This document shows positions 26,701-39,059 of a DNA stretch of 64,000 nt, piece by piece. Each line of letters begins with the position of its first letter. The first letter of the stretch is position 1. The notes beneath the pieces are model-generated. The model made no database searches and had not been told where the DNA came from. It saw only the letters and a program-made list of their open reading frames with translations. The stretch spans positions 66,551,940-66,615,939 of the forward strand of contig CM055095.1 of the NCBI GenBank assembly GCA_029204225.1, given 5' to 3'. A program made the position numbers and the translations under genes. This DNA is from Diphasiastrum complanatum. Its lineage: Eukaryota > Streptophyta > Lycopodiopsida > Lycopodiales > Lycopodiaceae.

Positions 26701-29540
26701 TTGTTTTCTTTCCTACTATTTTTCTTCTTTTTTATTGTCTGCATGCCATTTCGACAACATTTTTGCTGTGCTTTCTTGTTCCAACCATCAAAATACTATC
26801 AGATCAGGTATACCAACAGTCTTCTCTGAGAAAACCACAAAGTCAATAGTTTCAGAAGAAATTTTTTCACAACATCTTAGATAGAATTTGCCTTACCCCT
26901 TTTTCATAGAGCAAGATTCATTTTTGGCCTCCATGAATCCTGTCTCAGATAAACAAATGTCTAAAAATAGAAAAATGTAGTTTGATTCATCAGATATCCA
27001 TCATCAAAATTCGCAGACAATTTGCTGGAGCTCAAATTGATCCTCACGATTTCTCTGCTATCTCTGCGAATTCTGATCAGACACATTTTTGCACTGTTAG
27101 ACGTTTTTTCTCTTTTGGCATAGAAAAATCACTCACAAGAATTCGCGGGCCCTCAAAACGTTGCCTCAAAATTCGCAACCATCATTACCAAATCGTGGAC
27201 ACTGAGGACGATTTCTGGGTGAAGTTGCGAATTCCTGCCAAAAAAAGTCTATATATAGTCCTCCACCTCTCCACGAGTTCATTTTAGATTGCTGCTCTCA
27301 AGTTCAAGGCAAATTTTTTTCAAAATTTTCAAAATATTTAGAGCAATCTAAAATCACTGCTATCATGGCTTCCTGCGATTCCTCTCTTAGCTTGCATCGA
27401 CATAAACTCCCTCGTCCTTATTCAGGGGATATCGTCATGATCTATCTTAAGAATTACGCCGAGCAGCTCACCCTGGCCAAGGATATCCTCACCAACCTTG
27501 GCTTTGATCTGACACTTTTTCGGGACTAGTAGAGCGAGAGCCTCATCCGAGCAGCCTACTCCACCTATTCGGATGAGTTCCAAACTTTCCGGACTACATC
27601 CAAGAGTGGCAGCTATTATATTATCAACGTCTCTCCTCGGGATCTCCAGAGCATCGGCTTTCCTAATCTCAGAAAGACAATCCATGGGAAGGGCACCAGC
27701 TATGATGCCAAGTACTTCACAAAATTTCTAACAGACAACAACAAAACCATTGTCCAAACCAACGACGGGATTGCTATCTACCTCATCACGGATTCCCATC
27801 TACGGGCCGCCTCAGAGATCCTCGAAATTGGGATCTAGGGTGACTACTACCATCAAGGAGCTGGATGATGTTTATCCAAGCACAAAAAAGCGAGCCACCC
27901 CCAACCGACAGCAGAACCGGTCTCACCAGCCCCACCTACCAAGAAGCGAAAGGGAAGGCGATTAGCACAGAAGTCGATGTCCCACATGACATTCTATCCA
28001 GCGACATCAAGGTGGAATATGTTGGATTCGGAGGGAGCCTTCAACCATCTCAGGTCCCAAAGGAGGTCCTAGAGTAGTAGGCGGCCTTACTTCACCAGGC
28101 CCAGCAACGCCGACAAGCAGTAGCAACAGCAACAGGCAGCTCCGGAATGACAAGCACTTTCGGCTTTGATCCTATGGGCGTGATTCCGTCCACACAGGCA
28201 ATTCTTGAGAGAACTGCCATTCCAGTGGTGGCTTATCAAACGCTGGCCCAAAAGCTGAAAGCCACGATGGAGCAACACTCAAAATTACAGCAATCATACA
28301 TTGCTTCCGTCGAGGCCCTAAACCAGCACATAGCCACCCTGGAAGAATGCTTAAAGGCTGCTGCCCAGTCGACACCGTCGGTTCATGTAGAGCACGCCCA
28401 ATTCCATGATTCGGGACTCTACTTTGATGGACCGGATGGTGGAGATGGAGCAAGATTCCAACAGCCTCCTCCTGCAACTCAAGGCTCCGCATTTCAAGGC
28501 CAACCCCTGGGGCAAGGAGCTCAAACACCAACCAATCCGTCAGGCTCTGGGAGTACCAGCTCCAAACATTATCTTTTCCCTTCCACCGCTTCTAACCCTC
28601 TCGACACCACTAATCCCACCTTCATTCCATGACAATTTTCTCCTGAGTCACAAAGAATTGCAGAAGCTAACCCCACGCCTCCTCTCTCTCCTGAACCCGA
28701 TCCACAAATCCAACACAAGATTGCCTCTGAAGCACCAACCATCCGGCACAGAATCACGCCCATAGAACCAAGCAAGGAGTTGTACGCCTCTTAGGAGTTT
28801 GCAAAGAAGTATCCAACAACGAAAGAGCGAGGTGGCTACATACTACCAGATTTGGACCAGTGTCAGACACATAAAGCAACAGTCAAACTCCTGGATCCAC
28901 AACCTCTCTGGCATCATCAGCTCTTCCTGCAAAGTAAGACCTCAATGGCACGGTATCTCGAAGCTCCCTCCTACATGCGCACCAATCCTTATTACTATCC
29001 AGTAGCGAGGCGAGAACCGTTTCCTACCACCAAGGTCAAGAACAGAATCTTTTGGCCTAAGCTCATAGGCGTGGATACCGGCAACTTAGCCAAAGACATG
29101 GTCACCAACTACCGAGTATATACCAGAAGCACCATGGCAATCCTGATTGCGACGTCAGATATTTTGCGGATAATTGCGGCCTGGTGGCATTTCTGGCAGA
29201 ACTCAGAGGTTTTTTAGATCAAGGGTTACCCCCAATCGCCCTTGATATCAATAAACCCTTGTGAACGCAAGACGACCATATCAACATTGCAAGGCTCTAT
29301 TGTCGCGCTGCACTCACTTCCGTCCTGCACGTTGATATGGTGGAGCTATGGAAAACCCATAACTTTCTCCAGGGTATGCTCCATTCCTACAAACCCATGC
29401 CCTTCCTAAACAAATTACGGTGGCAAATGATGGAGGGCATCGGCACGACAATCTACCACTCCCGACAACAACAGTCTCACCTCCAAGAAGCACAAAAGTT
29501 CCAAGACGAAAAGGCGTCGATTGGTGTGGGACCACCAATC
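26701..29540 (+). mobile_element. Extra region between Ty3 integrase and the 3' LTR
   Basis: About 2.8 kb with coding-like composition. It includes a start at 27365 (MASCDSSLSLHRHKLPRPY) preceded by a TATA-like box, and a later Gln/Ala-rich, coiled-coil-like stretch at about 28147-28370. Neither is a recognised family. Some plant Ty3 lineages carry an additional open frame or envelope-like region in this position; the assignment here is positional only. The region is broken. Confidence 0.5.
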
Positions 29541-29558
29541 TAATAAGGATGGGGATAA

Positions 29559-30321
29559 TGTTAGCAACCGTGCTAACACAGAGAAAAAATAAAATCTCAT
29601 GGCATGTGTTTTGTAAGACCACATACGAGTATCTGTCAATAAACTTCAGCCATGGCATGTGTTTTCTAAGTCCATGAGTAGAAGCTTAAATAATAATAAA
29701 ATAGCTTAAACTTAGATTTAGAACTTAGACTTAGAAAACTTAAGATTAGAAATATTTTATCTTAAGTTTTCCTAAGTTAATAAATTTGAAGTTCTAAATT
29801 CTAAGTTAGAAGTTCTAGAAAGGCTAGAAATAGATTAGTCCCATAAGTTAGTAGACACTTATGGAAGACCCTCCTTGCCATAAAAGGAGAGGTATTTGCA
29901 TTGTAAACAACACCTTTGAGATTAAGCTATCTTGACCTCTATTTTGGAGAATTATCATTCTATTTCATTTGTGTTCCCCTTGGAAAGGTGCATAACTTGA
30001 GGGAAGGTGCTCGGGCCTCCTCTTGCCTCCTTTTCATCGGTTTTATTGTGGCATGTTTATTACTGCTTATTTGCTTAGTATTAGCCGCAATCTCATTTTA
30101 TTACCCTTTGGGTGTTAATCTAGGATTTAGTTTAATCACCTTGCTAGTTCGGTAAGCCTTAGTAAGGTGTTGGTTAAGCCTTAGTGCTTCATCATTGTTT
30201 TATTTTCACACTCCGTCTAAAGCTTGGTAAAAAAACTTAGAAAGCGGACAATCCTCTCTATACTACACCACACCGTGAGTAGATCTAGCCAAACATTGAC
30301 AAACCGGATTTACTTCCAACA
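29559..30321 (+). repeat. 3' LTR of the Ty3 element
   Basis: 763 bp, TGTTAGCAAC...CTTCCAACA. A purine-rich run (AAGGATGGGGATAA, about 29545-29558) sits immediately upstream as a candidate polypurine tract, and GAAAG follows. Confidence 0.92.
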
Positions 30322-30868
30322 GAAAGGCTTCCTACAGAGAAAGATAGATGCTTTTCACTCTGTAAATCCCAGTTTAGCAAGCTTTCATAGCTTCTGAGAA
30401 ATGGAAATTGCTCCTTCTGTGCTTCTTGGCTAACCACATCCTCTTAGGATTAGCTTGGCCTTAGTAAAACCTTCTTGGATAGCAATTTATAGTGCCCAAT
30501 TCTATTAAGAATGGAGAAAAATTCGTGATTTTACAATTTTTCCAAAAAATAGGCCACCATAGCTAGTTCCTCGAACTGCTTCTTTCTCACTCCACTGCAA
30601 ATGGATTTCAAAATCCTCTTAGCCCTGAGTTGCCACTACCCTGCTTCACCTTCTGATCTGCTCTGCTTCCCAATTAACGAAGTACTCAAAGAGTTCTAGC
30701 CACCTTCCTGTCAAAGCCATTTGAAGCCATTTTTGAACAATTTTTTGTGAATTCTCGTCCGAATTCACCTACGACGATCATTCTGATCTTCCTCGAAGCT
30801 CTGATCGAAGGAACTTTACTGTCTCCTGCCATCTGGACTGCCAATACCCCATATGGAGTCCTCTCTTC
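30322..30868. other. Continuation of the anonymous host of the Ty3 element
   Basis: No supported gene. It continues the C-rich sequence interrupted at 20572, and ends at the old copia LTR. Confidence 0.35.
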
Positions 30869-31611
30869 TGAGATTTTTTCTTTTGCGCGGAAGTTGTTTA
30901 CAGGATCCCAGACACACGACTACACATCACAGAACACATTCTATTCTAGCAATCAAGACAAATGATAGCACAAGACAAAGAGATGCACAAAAATAGAACG
31001 ACTGTATTGTCAGTTTAGTTTTTAGAACAAGATCGTTAGTGTCTCGCTCGTTGGCGGAATGACACTCTACTCTTTCGTTGTGTTCTGCTCGTTGGCAGAC
31101 TTTCATGCACAACTATAGTTTCTAGTATTTTTCTACTCTACTCGCTACCTCTCTCTCTCTCTGTCTCTCTATTCAGATTATTTTTCACATTCTAGTTTAT
31201 GATCCAGAGAGGATCGTTTATACCTCCATGGTGTGGAGTTTACAAGATAGCCAAACGTAGAATCAAGACTAGTTAACGCTAATCAACTAGTTAGTTAGTC
31301 TTCGTCGTTGACACTCATTTCAGTTGGGCGTGAAGTCTATGACTTCAAGCCCATTGAGCTGCCAGTTGGAAGCGCGAAAGATTCCTCTTCGTTTGTTTTG
31401 TAATCTCCCGTTTGCTGTTGTTCTTTTCGTTTCTTTCGTAGTTTTTCGTTTTGCGCCCCTTTGCGGTTTGCGGTCCTGGAGGCGTGTTTACGATTCACAA
31501 ATTGTTCATGCTTCAAGTCAAAGGCACGTTGACTGTCGCAAATTGTTCTCGTTCGACCTTCGTTTTTTGTTCGTGCTACGACAAAGTTACAGGAGTTCAC
31601 CATTTCTGACA
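30869..31611 (-). mobile_element. LTR of an old copia element (same family as 57155-57903)
   Basis: Reading on minus, it begins TGTCAGAAATGGTGAACTC and ends near a TG on + at 30869. Blocks shared with 57155-57903 in the same order include the GACTACA.ATCACA block, TGTTCTGC.CGTTGGCAGACTTT.ATGCA, TTACAAGATAGC and ACGCTAATC. Both copies are about 745 bp, which supports the boundaries. Confidence 0.7.
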
Positions 31612-32095
31612 ATCCTAGCCTGCTTTCCAAAGATGCAGCTATGACAGACAGGGAGATCGACCTTACCAGAAGGATAGTCGAGATCAAGAACCATGGATTG
31701 TCTGGACATGTTCAATATAGATGCATAATCTACATGTCTTAAGCGATGATGCCATGGTAATGCTTTATTGACTAGAAGAGAGATTTTCAAGGCTTGACTA
31801 GACTCAGAATAGCAATGTGCCAATCTATATAAGTAACCAAGGATCTTACTACTCCTATCAACAATTTTGCATTGATCAGATTCAAATTTTACCTTGTGAC
31901 CTAAATCTATAATTCTACTCATTGATAACATATTTGTGGAGAGTTTAGGAACATATAAGACCTTTGATAGTAATTTGAATTGATCATGCTGGAACCGCAA
32001 TCTTACAGTACCTCCACCTTCAATAGTGCGAGTACTATTATCACCAAAATGAATAAATTTCTTCGTGCTATAAGGAGTGTAGGAGTTGAAAATCT

Positions 32096-32750
32096 TGTGA
32101 AAATTGTCAACATTTCCTAGCTAGTTTGAGGCCTAAATTGGCTAAAATTGTAAATAGTTTTGGTTCTGGAGTTTCACACGTGTGAATCAGGCCACAATGT
32201 TTTTATTTACTGTATTTTTTCAGTATGATGAAGTGTCAAACTTCATACCCTTCAAAATGAGACCATTTTGATGTATTTTGGTCATATAAGCCATTTTTAG
32301 CTATTTTTCCTATATAGGGAATATCTAGGGTCAAGTACCTTCTAGAGAGAGGAGAGAGAGTCATCTTCCTCATCCATAAATAGTAGGGAAGTCGTGGAGA
32401 ACAGGTTGGAGAAACCTTTTGTATGCTTCATTGAGATCAATAGATCATTGTCATTGTTTCTTCCTCCATTGAGAGCATTGTTGTGTGTATTGTCTTCAAG
32501 CTATTGTGTATGATCTTAGGTGCTTTCCAAAAGTGGTAGGCTGATGTATTATGGACTGTATAATGCTATTTTGGGCCGCACTTGATGTTTATGGAAGTTT
32601 CCATTTGTGATAAATGCTTTTTGATCAAGTTCTTTGCATTCTAGGTAGCATAGAATGTGTTGCCAATTCCTAGCTTATGTAGTTTGGAGTGCAAGCATTC
32701 AAGCCAATGATCTTGGAGTTTAGATCCACTTAGGATCTGTATTTTTCACA
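32096..32750 (+). repeat. 5' LTR of the young copia element
   Basis: 655 bp, TGTGAAAATTGTC...ATTTTTCACA; near-identical to 37677-38331. Confidence 0.96.
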
Positions 32751-32763
32751 TGGTATCAGAGCT
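32751..32763 (+). promoter_or_regulatory. Initiator-Met tRNA primer-binding site
   Basis: TGGTATCAGAGCT begins at the first base after the 5' LTR, the standard copia primer-binding site. Confidence 0.9.
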
Positions 32764-33922
32764 GGTTGGCTTCTATTTACAGTAAGTATTCCATTTTTGG
32801 TGATATTTGGATGTTTGATCAAGTTCTAGCATGATTTTGCATTGCTTTGTTGATCAAATCTTACTAACCTTTGTTTTGTGAGTTGAACTTGTGGATCAAA
32901 AGCATATTTCAGGTCTATTGAAGATCAGAGGCTGAAAAGAAACTATTTTGGATCAGATCATAACACCTAATCATTTGTGATTGTGAGGCTTGTGCATATT
33001 CAATACTAACAATGTTCTTTTCAATCCTATTGTTGACAATCTCCATTCTTGGATGAACACTCTCCTTAAGTGGATGAAACTTCTCCTTAAGTGGATGACA
33101 AATGCTCTTTTGAGTGAGTTGTAATTCTCCTAAAGGCTGAGCAAAGCTCCCATTTGGATGAAAGATCCCCTTTTTTGGGTGAACATATTGTAAGCTCCAT
33201 TGTGAAGAGCATATTGTAAAGATTGTCATCAATTTTGGCATAATTTTTGGTGTACTTTGTTGAGAATGTAAGTAACTCTCCTTATGTAATTTGATTGGAG
33301 CATTTGCTGGAAGGTGTTAACCATTATGCAAGTGTGTTTTCAGGTTCTTAACAGGTTGAGGAACATTCTCATGTGAAGTGATCTTAGATCTACATCTAAA
33401 CACCAAGATTTGACAAGATAGTGAAGCTAGTCTTGTGATTCACTAAGTGTGCTCATTCATTCACCTCTAAATCTTGTATTTATCACTTGCTGGAGTTTAT
33501 AAACTTTTAGAAGTGTGGTTTACATGTGGTTTTACAGGTTGAATCAATATCTTAGTGTGTTGATAATATGTTGATCAAGTTTGTTCATTACTAGGTAATC
33601 TTGGCATCCTAGTTTTGGGTATTTTCTAAGAATGCAAGTAACTCTTCACACCATAACTTGATTTGGTCACTTGCTGGAAAGTTTGAGAGCTTAAGCAAGA
33701 GTGTGTTCAGGTTGGTTTGATTTTGTAATCCATTCTTAGTGTGTGCAAAGTGTTGCATGTGTTTCAATCTTCCTTTCTATGCTTGGAAACCATCTAGGTT
33801 CAAGATAGAAGTGTTTTAGGGTCCTAAATCTTCATAGATCTCTTTATCTATCATTTGTTGAGAGAAAAGTGAGTGCTAAGTGCTTTAGGACAAAACCTAA
33901 AAGTTGAAGAAACATTAGAATC
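32764..33922 (+). mobile_element. Untranslated leader of the young copia element
   Basis: About 1.15 kb between the primer-binding site and the gag ATG. Blocks recur at about 33230-33360, 33440-33540 and 33590-33720 (GTAACTCTC or similar, CTTGCTGGA, AAGTGTG, TTTACAGGTT/TTCAGGTT), suggesting a degenerate internal repeat of roughly 200 bp. Confidence 0.55.
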
Positions 33923-35020
33923 ATGGCTTCCAATGGTGGGATCATGCTAGAGTCTAGTGAAAGGTTGAGTTCATCAAACTACTCTACTTGGAAAGTGAGG
34001 ATGGAGTCCTTACTTGAGTTGAATGAACTCATGGACATAGTTGCAGAAATTGAAGAGAGACCTCTCACACTTCAAGAGCAACAAAGGTTTGATAAGAAGG
34101 CCAAAAGGGCTCTTCATATCATTAAAATGAATGTTACAAATGAACTTCTCAAGGAAGTTGGAAAGTGTCAAAGTGCAAGTGAGGCATGGAATGCCTTAAA
34201 GAAGCTCTTTGAATCAAAGTCCACATCTAGGGTATTGACCCTAAGGAGACAAATATTTTCTAGTAGGCAAAGAGAGGGTGAAAGTGCTCATGCATTTATC
34301 TTGAGAGTTAAGTCCCTAAGTGATGATTTAGCATGCATTGATGAGAACATAAAAGATGGTGAAATAGTCCAAGTTATGTTGAATGGTTTGCTAAATGAAC
34401 ATGCTAACCTTGTGCAAAGTTTTGCCATTCAAAGAGTCTTGCCAAGTGTGGTTGACTTGCAAGAAATCTTATTGGCTGAAGAACATAGGTTGCAATCAAA
34501 GCTTGATGGTGCATCCTTGCAAGGTGGAGGTGAAGAGGCTTTCTTCACAAAAGGCAAATTCAAGGGCAAAGGTAAAGGCAAAGGGAAATGGTCCAAAGGT
34601 GGTAACTTTGATCATGATGATCACTCTTCCTCTTCCTCTTCTACTAAGAACAATAAGTCAAAGTTCAAGTGCTTTTATTGTGGGATAAAAGGTCATTTTG
34701 CAAATGAATGTTATAAGAAGAAAAGAGAGCAAGGAGAGAGGCAAGGAAATCTTACAATAGATGAGGAAGAACATAACACATGTGAATCACTTGTTATGAC
34801 TTCAAGTTTGTTAGCCAACATAGATGATAATGATCCTTGGTGGATTGATAGTGGAGCCTCATCTCACATGACAAGACATAAGGAATACTTTACATCCTTA
34901 TTGTCTTATGAGTGAGAAGGTAACATCATCTACATTGCAAATGATGGTCAATGTGACATCAAAGGCATAGGCACTATTCCTATTTCCCTTTCAACAAATA
35001 GGAAAGCAAATCTTGAAAAT
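33923..35020 (+). mobile_element. Copia gag and protease region
   Basis: Gag begins MASNGGIMLESSERL and contains the usual copia capsid blocks (YSTWKVRMESLLELN, ALHIIKMNV, AWNALKKLFES), a Lys/Gly-rich basic stretch, and a CX2CX4HX4C zinc knuckle. The protease loop follows. Part of a nearly whole element. Confidence 0.9.
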
Positions 35021-35023
35021 GTT

Positions 35024-37676
35024 TTGTACATTCCTTCAATCACTAAGAATTTGCTTAGTGTAAGTCAAATGATTGACAAAGGACTTGATGTGGAGTTCAT
35101 TGGAGATGCATGTTTGATAAGTAAATGTGGATCCTTGATTGCTCAAGGTAGGAGGCATGGTAAACTTTTCAAGCTTGATGCATGTGTGATCTCTAATCAT
35201 GAAGGATGTATGGCTAGGGAGCAATTGACAAACCAAGAAGTTTGGCACAAGAGGTTGGGCCATCCCAACTTCAAATCTTTGGAGGTAATGGCAAAGAAAG
35301 AGCTTGTTCTTGGTCTCCCTAAAAGTCTTGTTGCAAACAATAGTGTTTGTGAACATTGTGCCTTGTCCAAATCTCATAGACTTGCTTATTCTAGATCTAC
35401 TTCTAGATCTAAAGAAGCTTTTCAACTTGTGCATTCTGATATTCATTCTTCTAGTACAACTAGCAATGGTGGGGCAAAGATGTATGCAACTTTCATTGAT
35501 GACTTTAGTAGGTATACTTGGATCTATCTTCTTAAAAGTAAGGATGAAGTGTTTGCTGCATTTGTCAAGTTCAAGAATGAAATGGAAAACCAATTCAATA
35601 CAAAGATCAAATGCTTAAGATCTGATAATGGAGGGGAATACACCTCAAATAGGTTCAAAGACTTTTGTATAGCACATGGGATTAAGAGGGAGATGTCTAG
35701 TCCTAGGACTCCACAACAGAATGGAGTGGCCGAGAGGAAGAATAGAACCCTTTGTGAATGTGCCAAGGCAATGAGACTACATGCTAATCTTGCTAAGTCT
35801 TTTTGGGGGGAAGCTTTAGAATGTGCTAACTATCTATGTAATAGATGGACAAGTGCTTCCTTGGATGGTAAAACTCCTCATGAGGTTCTTTATGGTAGAA
35901 GGCCGAGTGTCAAGCATTGTAGGATCTTTGGATGTACATGTTTTGTCAATATCACACTTGATGATAGAACTAAAGAAGATCCTTCATCAAAGAAGGGTGT
36001 GTTTGTTGGCTATAGTGAAGTAAGCAAGGCTTACAAAGTGTACATTCCTTCTACAAAGAAAGTTGTCATAAGTAGGGATGTCATCTTTCATGAAGAGAAT
36101 GTTTCCAATGTTGTTGATGTTGATGTTGATGTGCCTACTAATCATCATGATGTGCAAGATGTCTTGGATGAAGATGGAGATGCCATTCCAAAGCAAACTT
36201 CAAGGAAGACTCAAAGGCAAAGGGCTAAGCCATCAAGGCTAACCTATGATGAAAAAGGAAAGCAAGTGGTGGACAACTCTAACCTTGCTTTTCTTACCTC
36301 TTTTGATGAACCAACTTGTGTAGGTGAAGCAATTCAAAAGAAGGAATGGATCCAAGCCATGGATCATGAGCATCAAGCACTCATCAAAAGCAACACATGG
36401 AGGTTGGTAAAGCTTCCAAAGGACAAGAAGGCAATTGGTTGTAAGTGGATCTTCAAGATCAAGACAAATCAAGATGGATCAATCAACAAGTACAAGGCAA
36501 GGTTGGTGGCAAAGGGGTATGCTCAAGAATATGGTATTGACTATGATGAGACCTTTGCACCCGTGGCAAAGATGGTAACTATTCGAATCCTAATCTCTCT
36601 TGCAACTCTTTATGATTGGGATATGTGGCAAATGGATGTTACTAATGCCTTCTTGAATGGTGATCTTGAAGAAGATATTTACATGGAGCAACCCGAGGGC
36701 TATGTTTCACATGATGAGCCTAATCATGTGTGCTATCTCCAAAAGAGTTTGTATGGGCTAAAGCAAGCACCAAGGAGTTGGTATGCTAAGCTCAATTCCT
36801 TCTTACTTTCTCAAAACTTTGTTATGAGTGAGTATGATCATTCTCTCTACTTTAGATTGAATGAAAATGATATCACTTTACTTTTGATCTATGTTGATGA
36901 CATTATCTTAAGTGGTGGTAACAATCTAGATATAGATGAAATCAAGATGGCACTCAAAAGAGAGTTTGAAATTCAAGATCTTGGTAAACTTCATTATATC
37001 TTAGGAATAGAGATTATTAGAACTTCTAAATCTACATTCATATGTCAAGAAAAGTATGTTAACTCTATTCTAAAAAGGTTTCATATGGAAGATTGTAAAG
37101 TTGTTTCTACTCCTATGGAATCAAATGTAAAGCTAACTACAAGAAGTAATGAAAGATCCTTCAAGGACATTACTCTCTATAGAAAGCTAATAGGATCTCT
37201 TATATGGTTAACCATCACAAGACCTGATCTAAGCTTTGTGGTTGGTAAACTAAGTCAATTTATGCAAGATCCTAGTGAGGCTCATTGGAAGCTAGGAAAG
37301 AGAGTACTTAGATACATCTCGGGATCTAGAGATTTTGGCATCTTGTATGGAGGTACTACACCTAACCTTTGTGGATTTTCAGATTCAGATTTTGCAGGTG
37401 ATCAAATGGATAGGAAGTCAACAAGTGCCTTTGCAATCTATCTTGGAGATGGAGTGGTCTCATGGCTATCAAAGAAGCAACATTTCCTAGCTCACCATTT
37501 TGTGAGAGATCAAGTCATTGCCAAAGAGGTGGAGCTTCAACATGTCTCTTCAAAGGAGTGTGTGGCTGATATCTTCACCAAACCATTGGGAAAGGACCTA
37601 TATTTAATGCATAGATCTAATCTTGGAATGTGCTCAAAGACTATGTTGAAACTAGCATCCAATGTTGAAGAGGGAG
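35024..37676 (+). mobile_element. Copia integrase, reverse transcriptase and RNase H region
   Basis: In order: VWHKRLGHPN with CEHCALSKSHR (pre-integrase), integrase core LVHSDIHSS, FIDDFSRYTWIYLLKS, RSDNGGEY and PQQNGVAERKNRT; reverse transcriptase CKWIFKIKTNQDG, KARLVAKGYAQ, QMDVTNAFLNGDLEE, YVDDIILSG, SLIWLTITRPDLSFVVGKLS; then part of RNase H. A polypurine tract (GAAGAGGGAG, 37667-37676) precedes the 3' LTR. Confidence 0.93.
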
Positions 37677-38331
37677 TGTGAAAATTGTCAACATTTCCTA
37701 GCTAGTTTGAGGCCTAAATTGGCTAAAATTGTAAATAGTTTTGGTTCTGGAGTTTCACACGTGTGAACTAGGCCACAATGTTTTTATTTACTGTATTTTT
37801 TCAGTATGATGAAGTGTCAAACTTCATACCCTTCAAAATGAGACCATTTTGATGTATTTTGGTCATATAAGCCATTTTTAGCTATTTTTCCTATATAGGG
37901 AATATCTAGGGTCAAGTACCTTCTAGAGAGAGGAGAGAGAGTCATCTTTCTCATCCATAAATAGTAGGGAAGTCGTGGAGAACAGGTTGGAGAAACCTTT
38001 TGTATGCTTCATTGAGATCAATAGATCATTGTCATTGTTTCTTCCTCCATTGAGAGCATTGTTGTGTGTATTGTCTTCAAGCTATTGTGTATGATCTTAG
38101 GTGCTTTCCAAAAGTGGTAGGCTGATGTATTATGGACTGTATAATGCTATTTTGGGCCGCACTTGATGTTTATGGAAGTTTCCATTTGTGATAAATGCTT
38201 TTTGATCAAGTTCTTTGCATTCTAGGTAGCATAGAATGTGTTGCCAATTCCTAGCTTATGTAGTTTGGAGTGCAAGCATTCAAGCCAATGATCTTGGAGT
38301 TTAGATCCACTTAGGATCTGTATTTTTCACA
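37677..38331 (+). repeat. 3' LTR of the young copia element
   Basis: 655 bp; about three differences from the 5' LTR; followed by the AATCT duplication. Confidence 0.96.
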
Positions 38332-38550
38332 AATCTCACGTTGATTGGTCATATGTTAAGTTGCTCCAGAATCCAAAAACCATGAATCAACAAAAAATGT
38401 GCTTTGATCTTTGACCATGAATGCGCCTTCGTCCACTTCGACCTAGGGAGATGATGAAACTGTGTTTGCTTGTTGATCAAGTTGCTTGGCTGCATTCTTA
38501 GCTTGGAGAATTTGGGGAGTTCAATGGATGAAACCCACCCAACCAAATCT

Positions 38551-39050
38551 AGATTGTTCGATCTAGCCCTCGAGCACTAGGGAGTATGGCAAATCTCTAT
38601 GATAGTAAGCACTTACCAATCCAACAACATAACGGCCACAGACTCTCAATGATCCAAATGGACACAGGAGAGGATATATATAAAGAGTAGCACCCACCCG
38701 GCCTGCCCATGCACTGAGTCCACATGTAAGCGTGCTATCAACTCATGCCTAACTCCCATGCATGTCCACTGCATGTAGGCACCCCTAACTCACAATAGCA
38801 AAGACCCATGCAAAGACACAGTGCATGTACATCCTATCCCATACTAGGATGCAACACACATGCCTATATTGCATGCAGGCATAGCCTAAGGTCCTACTTA
38901 GCTATTGTCCAAATTAGGCCTGGCCCCTATTAAGAAATTAGTTCGTCAAATGCGATCGCCAATTGGCTGGTGATCCGCTGGCATCCATCCGGTCCTTGTC
39001 ATTGATTGCTGATAAGCAGTGAAATTGGCCGTAAATGTTCTATCTACATA
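38551..39050. other. Intergenic, no gene recognised
   Basis: GC content is higher than nearby and includes many CATGCA/GCATG words. No frame or repeat boundary is supported. Confidence 0.3.
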
Positions 39051-39059
39051 AATGAACCA

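Larger units (their letters stand above)
20573..30321 (+). mobile_element. Ty3/gypsy LTR retrotransposon, broken, flanked by GAAAG duplications
   Basis: The whole insertion is delimited by LTRs (TGTTAGCAAC...CTTCCAACA) and by GAAAG at 20568-20572 and 30322-30326. Order: 5' LTR, tRNA-Asp-like primer-binding site, leader, gag with a zinc knuckle, protease, partial reverse transcriptase, integrase with a GPY module, a long extra region, polypurine tract, 3' LTR. Integrase follows reverse transcriptase, as in Ty3/gypsy, and no chromodomain is seen. Primer type and the extra 3' region fit the Athila/Tat side of plant Ty3, by inference. The LTRs differ by a few percent plus a length difference, so the insertion is of moderate age. 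The element is broken in many places and lacks part of its polymerase, so it is not autonomous. Confidence 0.9.
32096..38331 (+). mobile_element. Young Ty1/copia retrotransposon, nearly whole, AATCT duplications
   Basis: The element is 6,236 bp, bounded by two 655-bp LTRs and by AATCT at 32091-32095 and 38332-38336. Order: LTR, primer-binding site, gag (from 33923) with the zinc knuckle CFYCGIKGHFANEC (about 34667), protease loop WWIDSGASSHMT (about 34840), pre-integrase HKRLGHPN, integrase, reverse transcriptase with YVDDI (about 36892), partial RNase H (FSDSDFAGD, DIFTKPLG), polypurine tract, LTR. The LTRs show only about three differences in 655 bp, so insertion was recent. It looks nearly whole with about two breaks. 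Gag resembles that of the minus-strand fossil at 58900-62258, so both belong to one copia lineage. Confidence 0.95.
31612..38550 (-). mobile_element. Old copia fossil, split by a younger copia element
   Basis: The minus strand carries a copia GAG-pre-integrase segment at 31612-32000 (VLYVPKLSTNMLSMSRIIDLG, HHRLRHVDYASI, CHSCIFGKQAR), adjoining the LTR. Just beyond the younger insertion, the minus strand at about 38336-38410 encodes a protease-type DSGAT/HMT loop. On the minus strand the protease lies upstream of the pre-integrase segment, which is the copia order, so both flanks belong to one element. It is old, heavily broken and incomplete. Confidence 0.7.
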
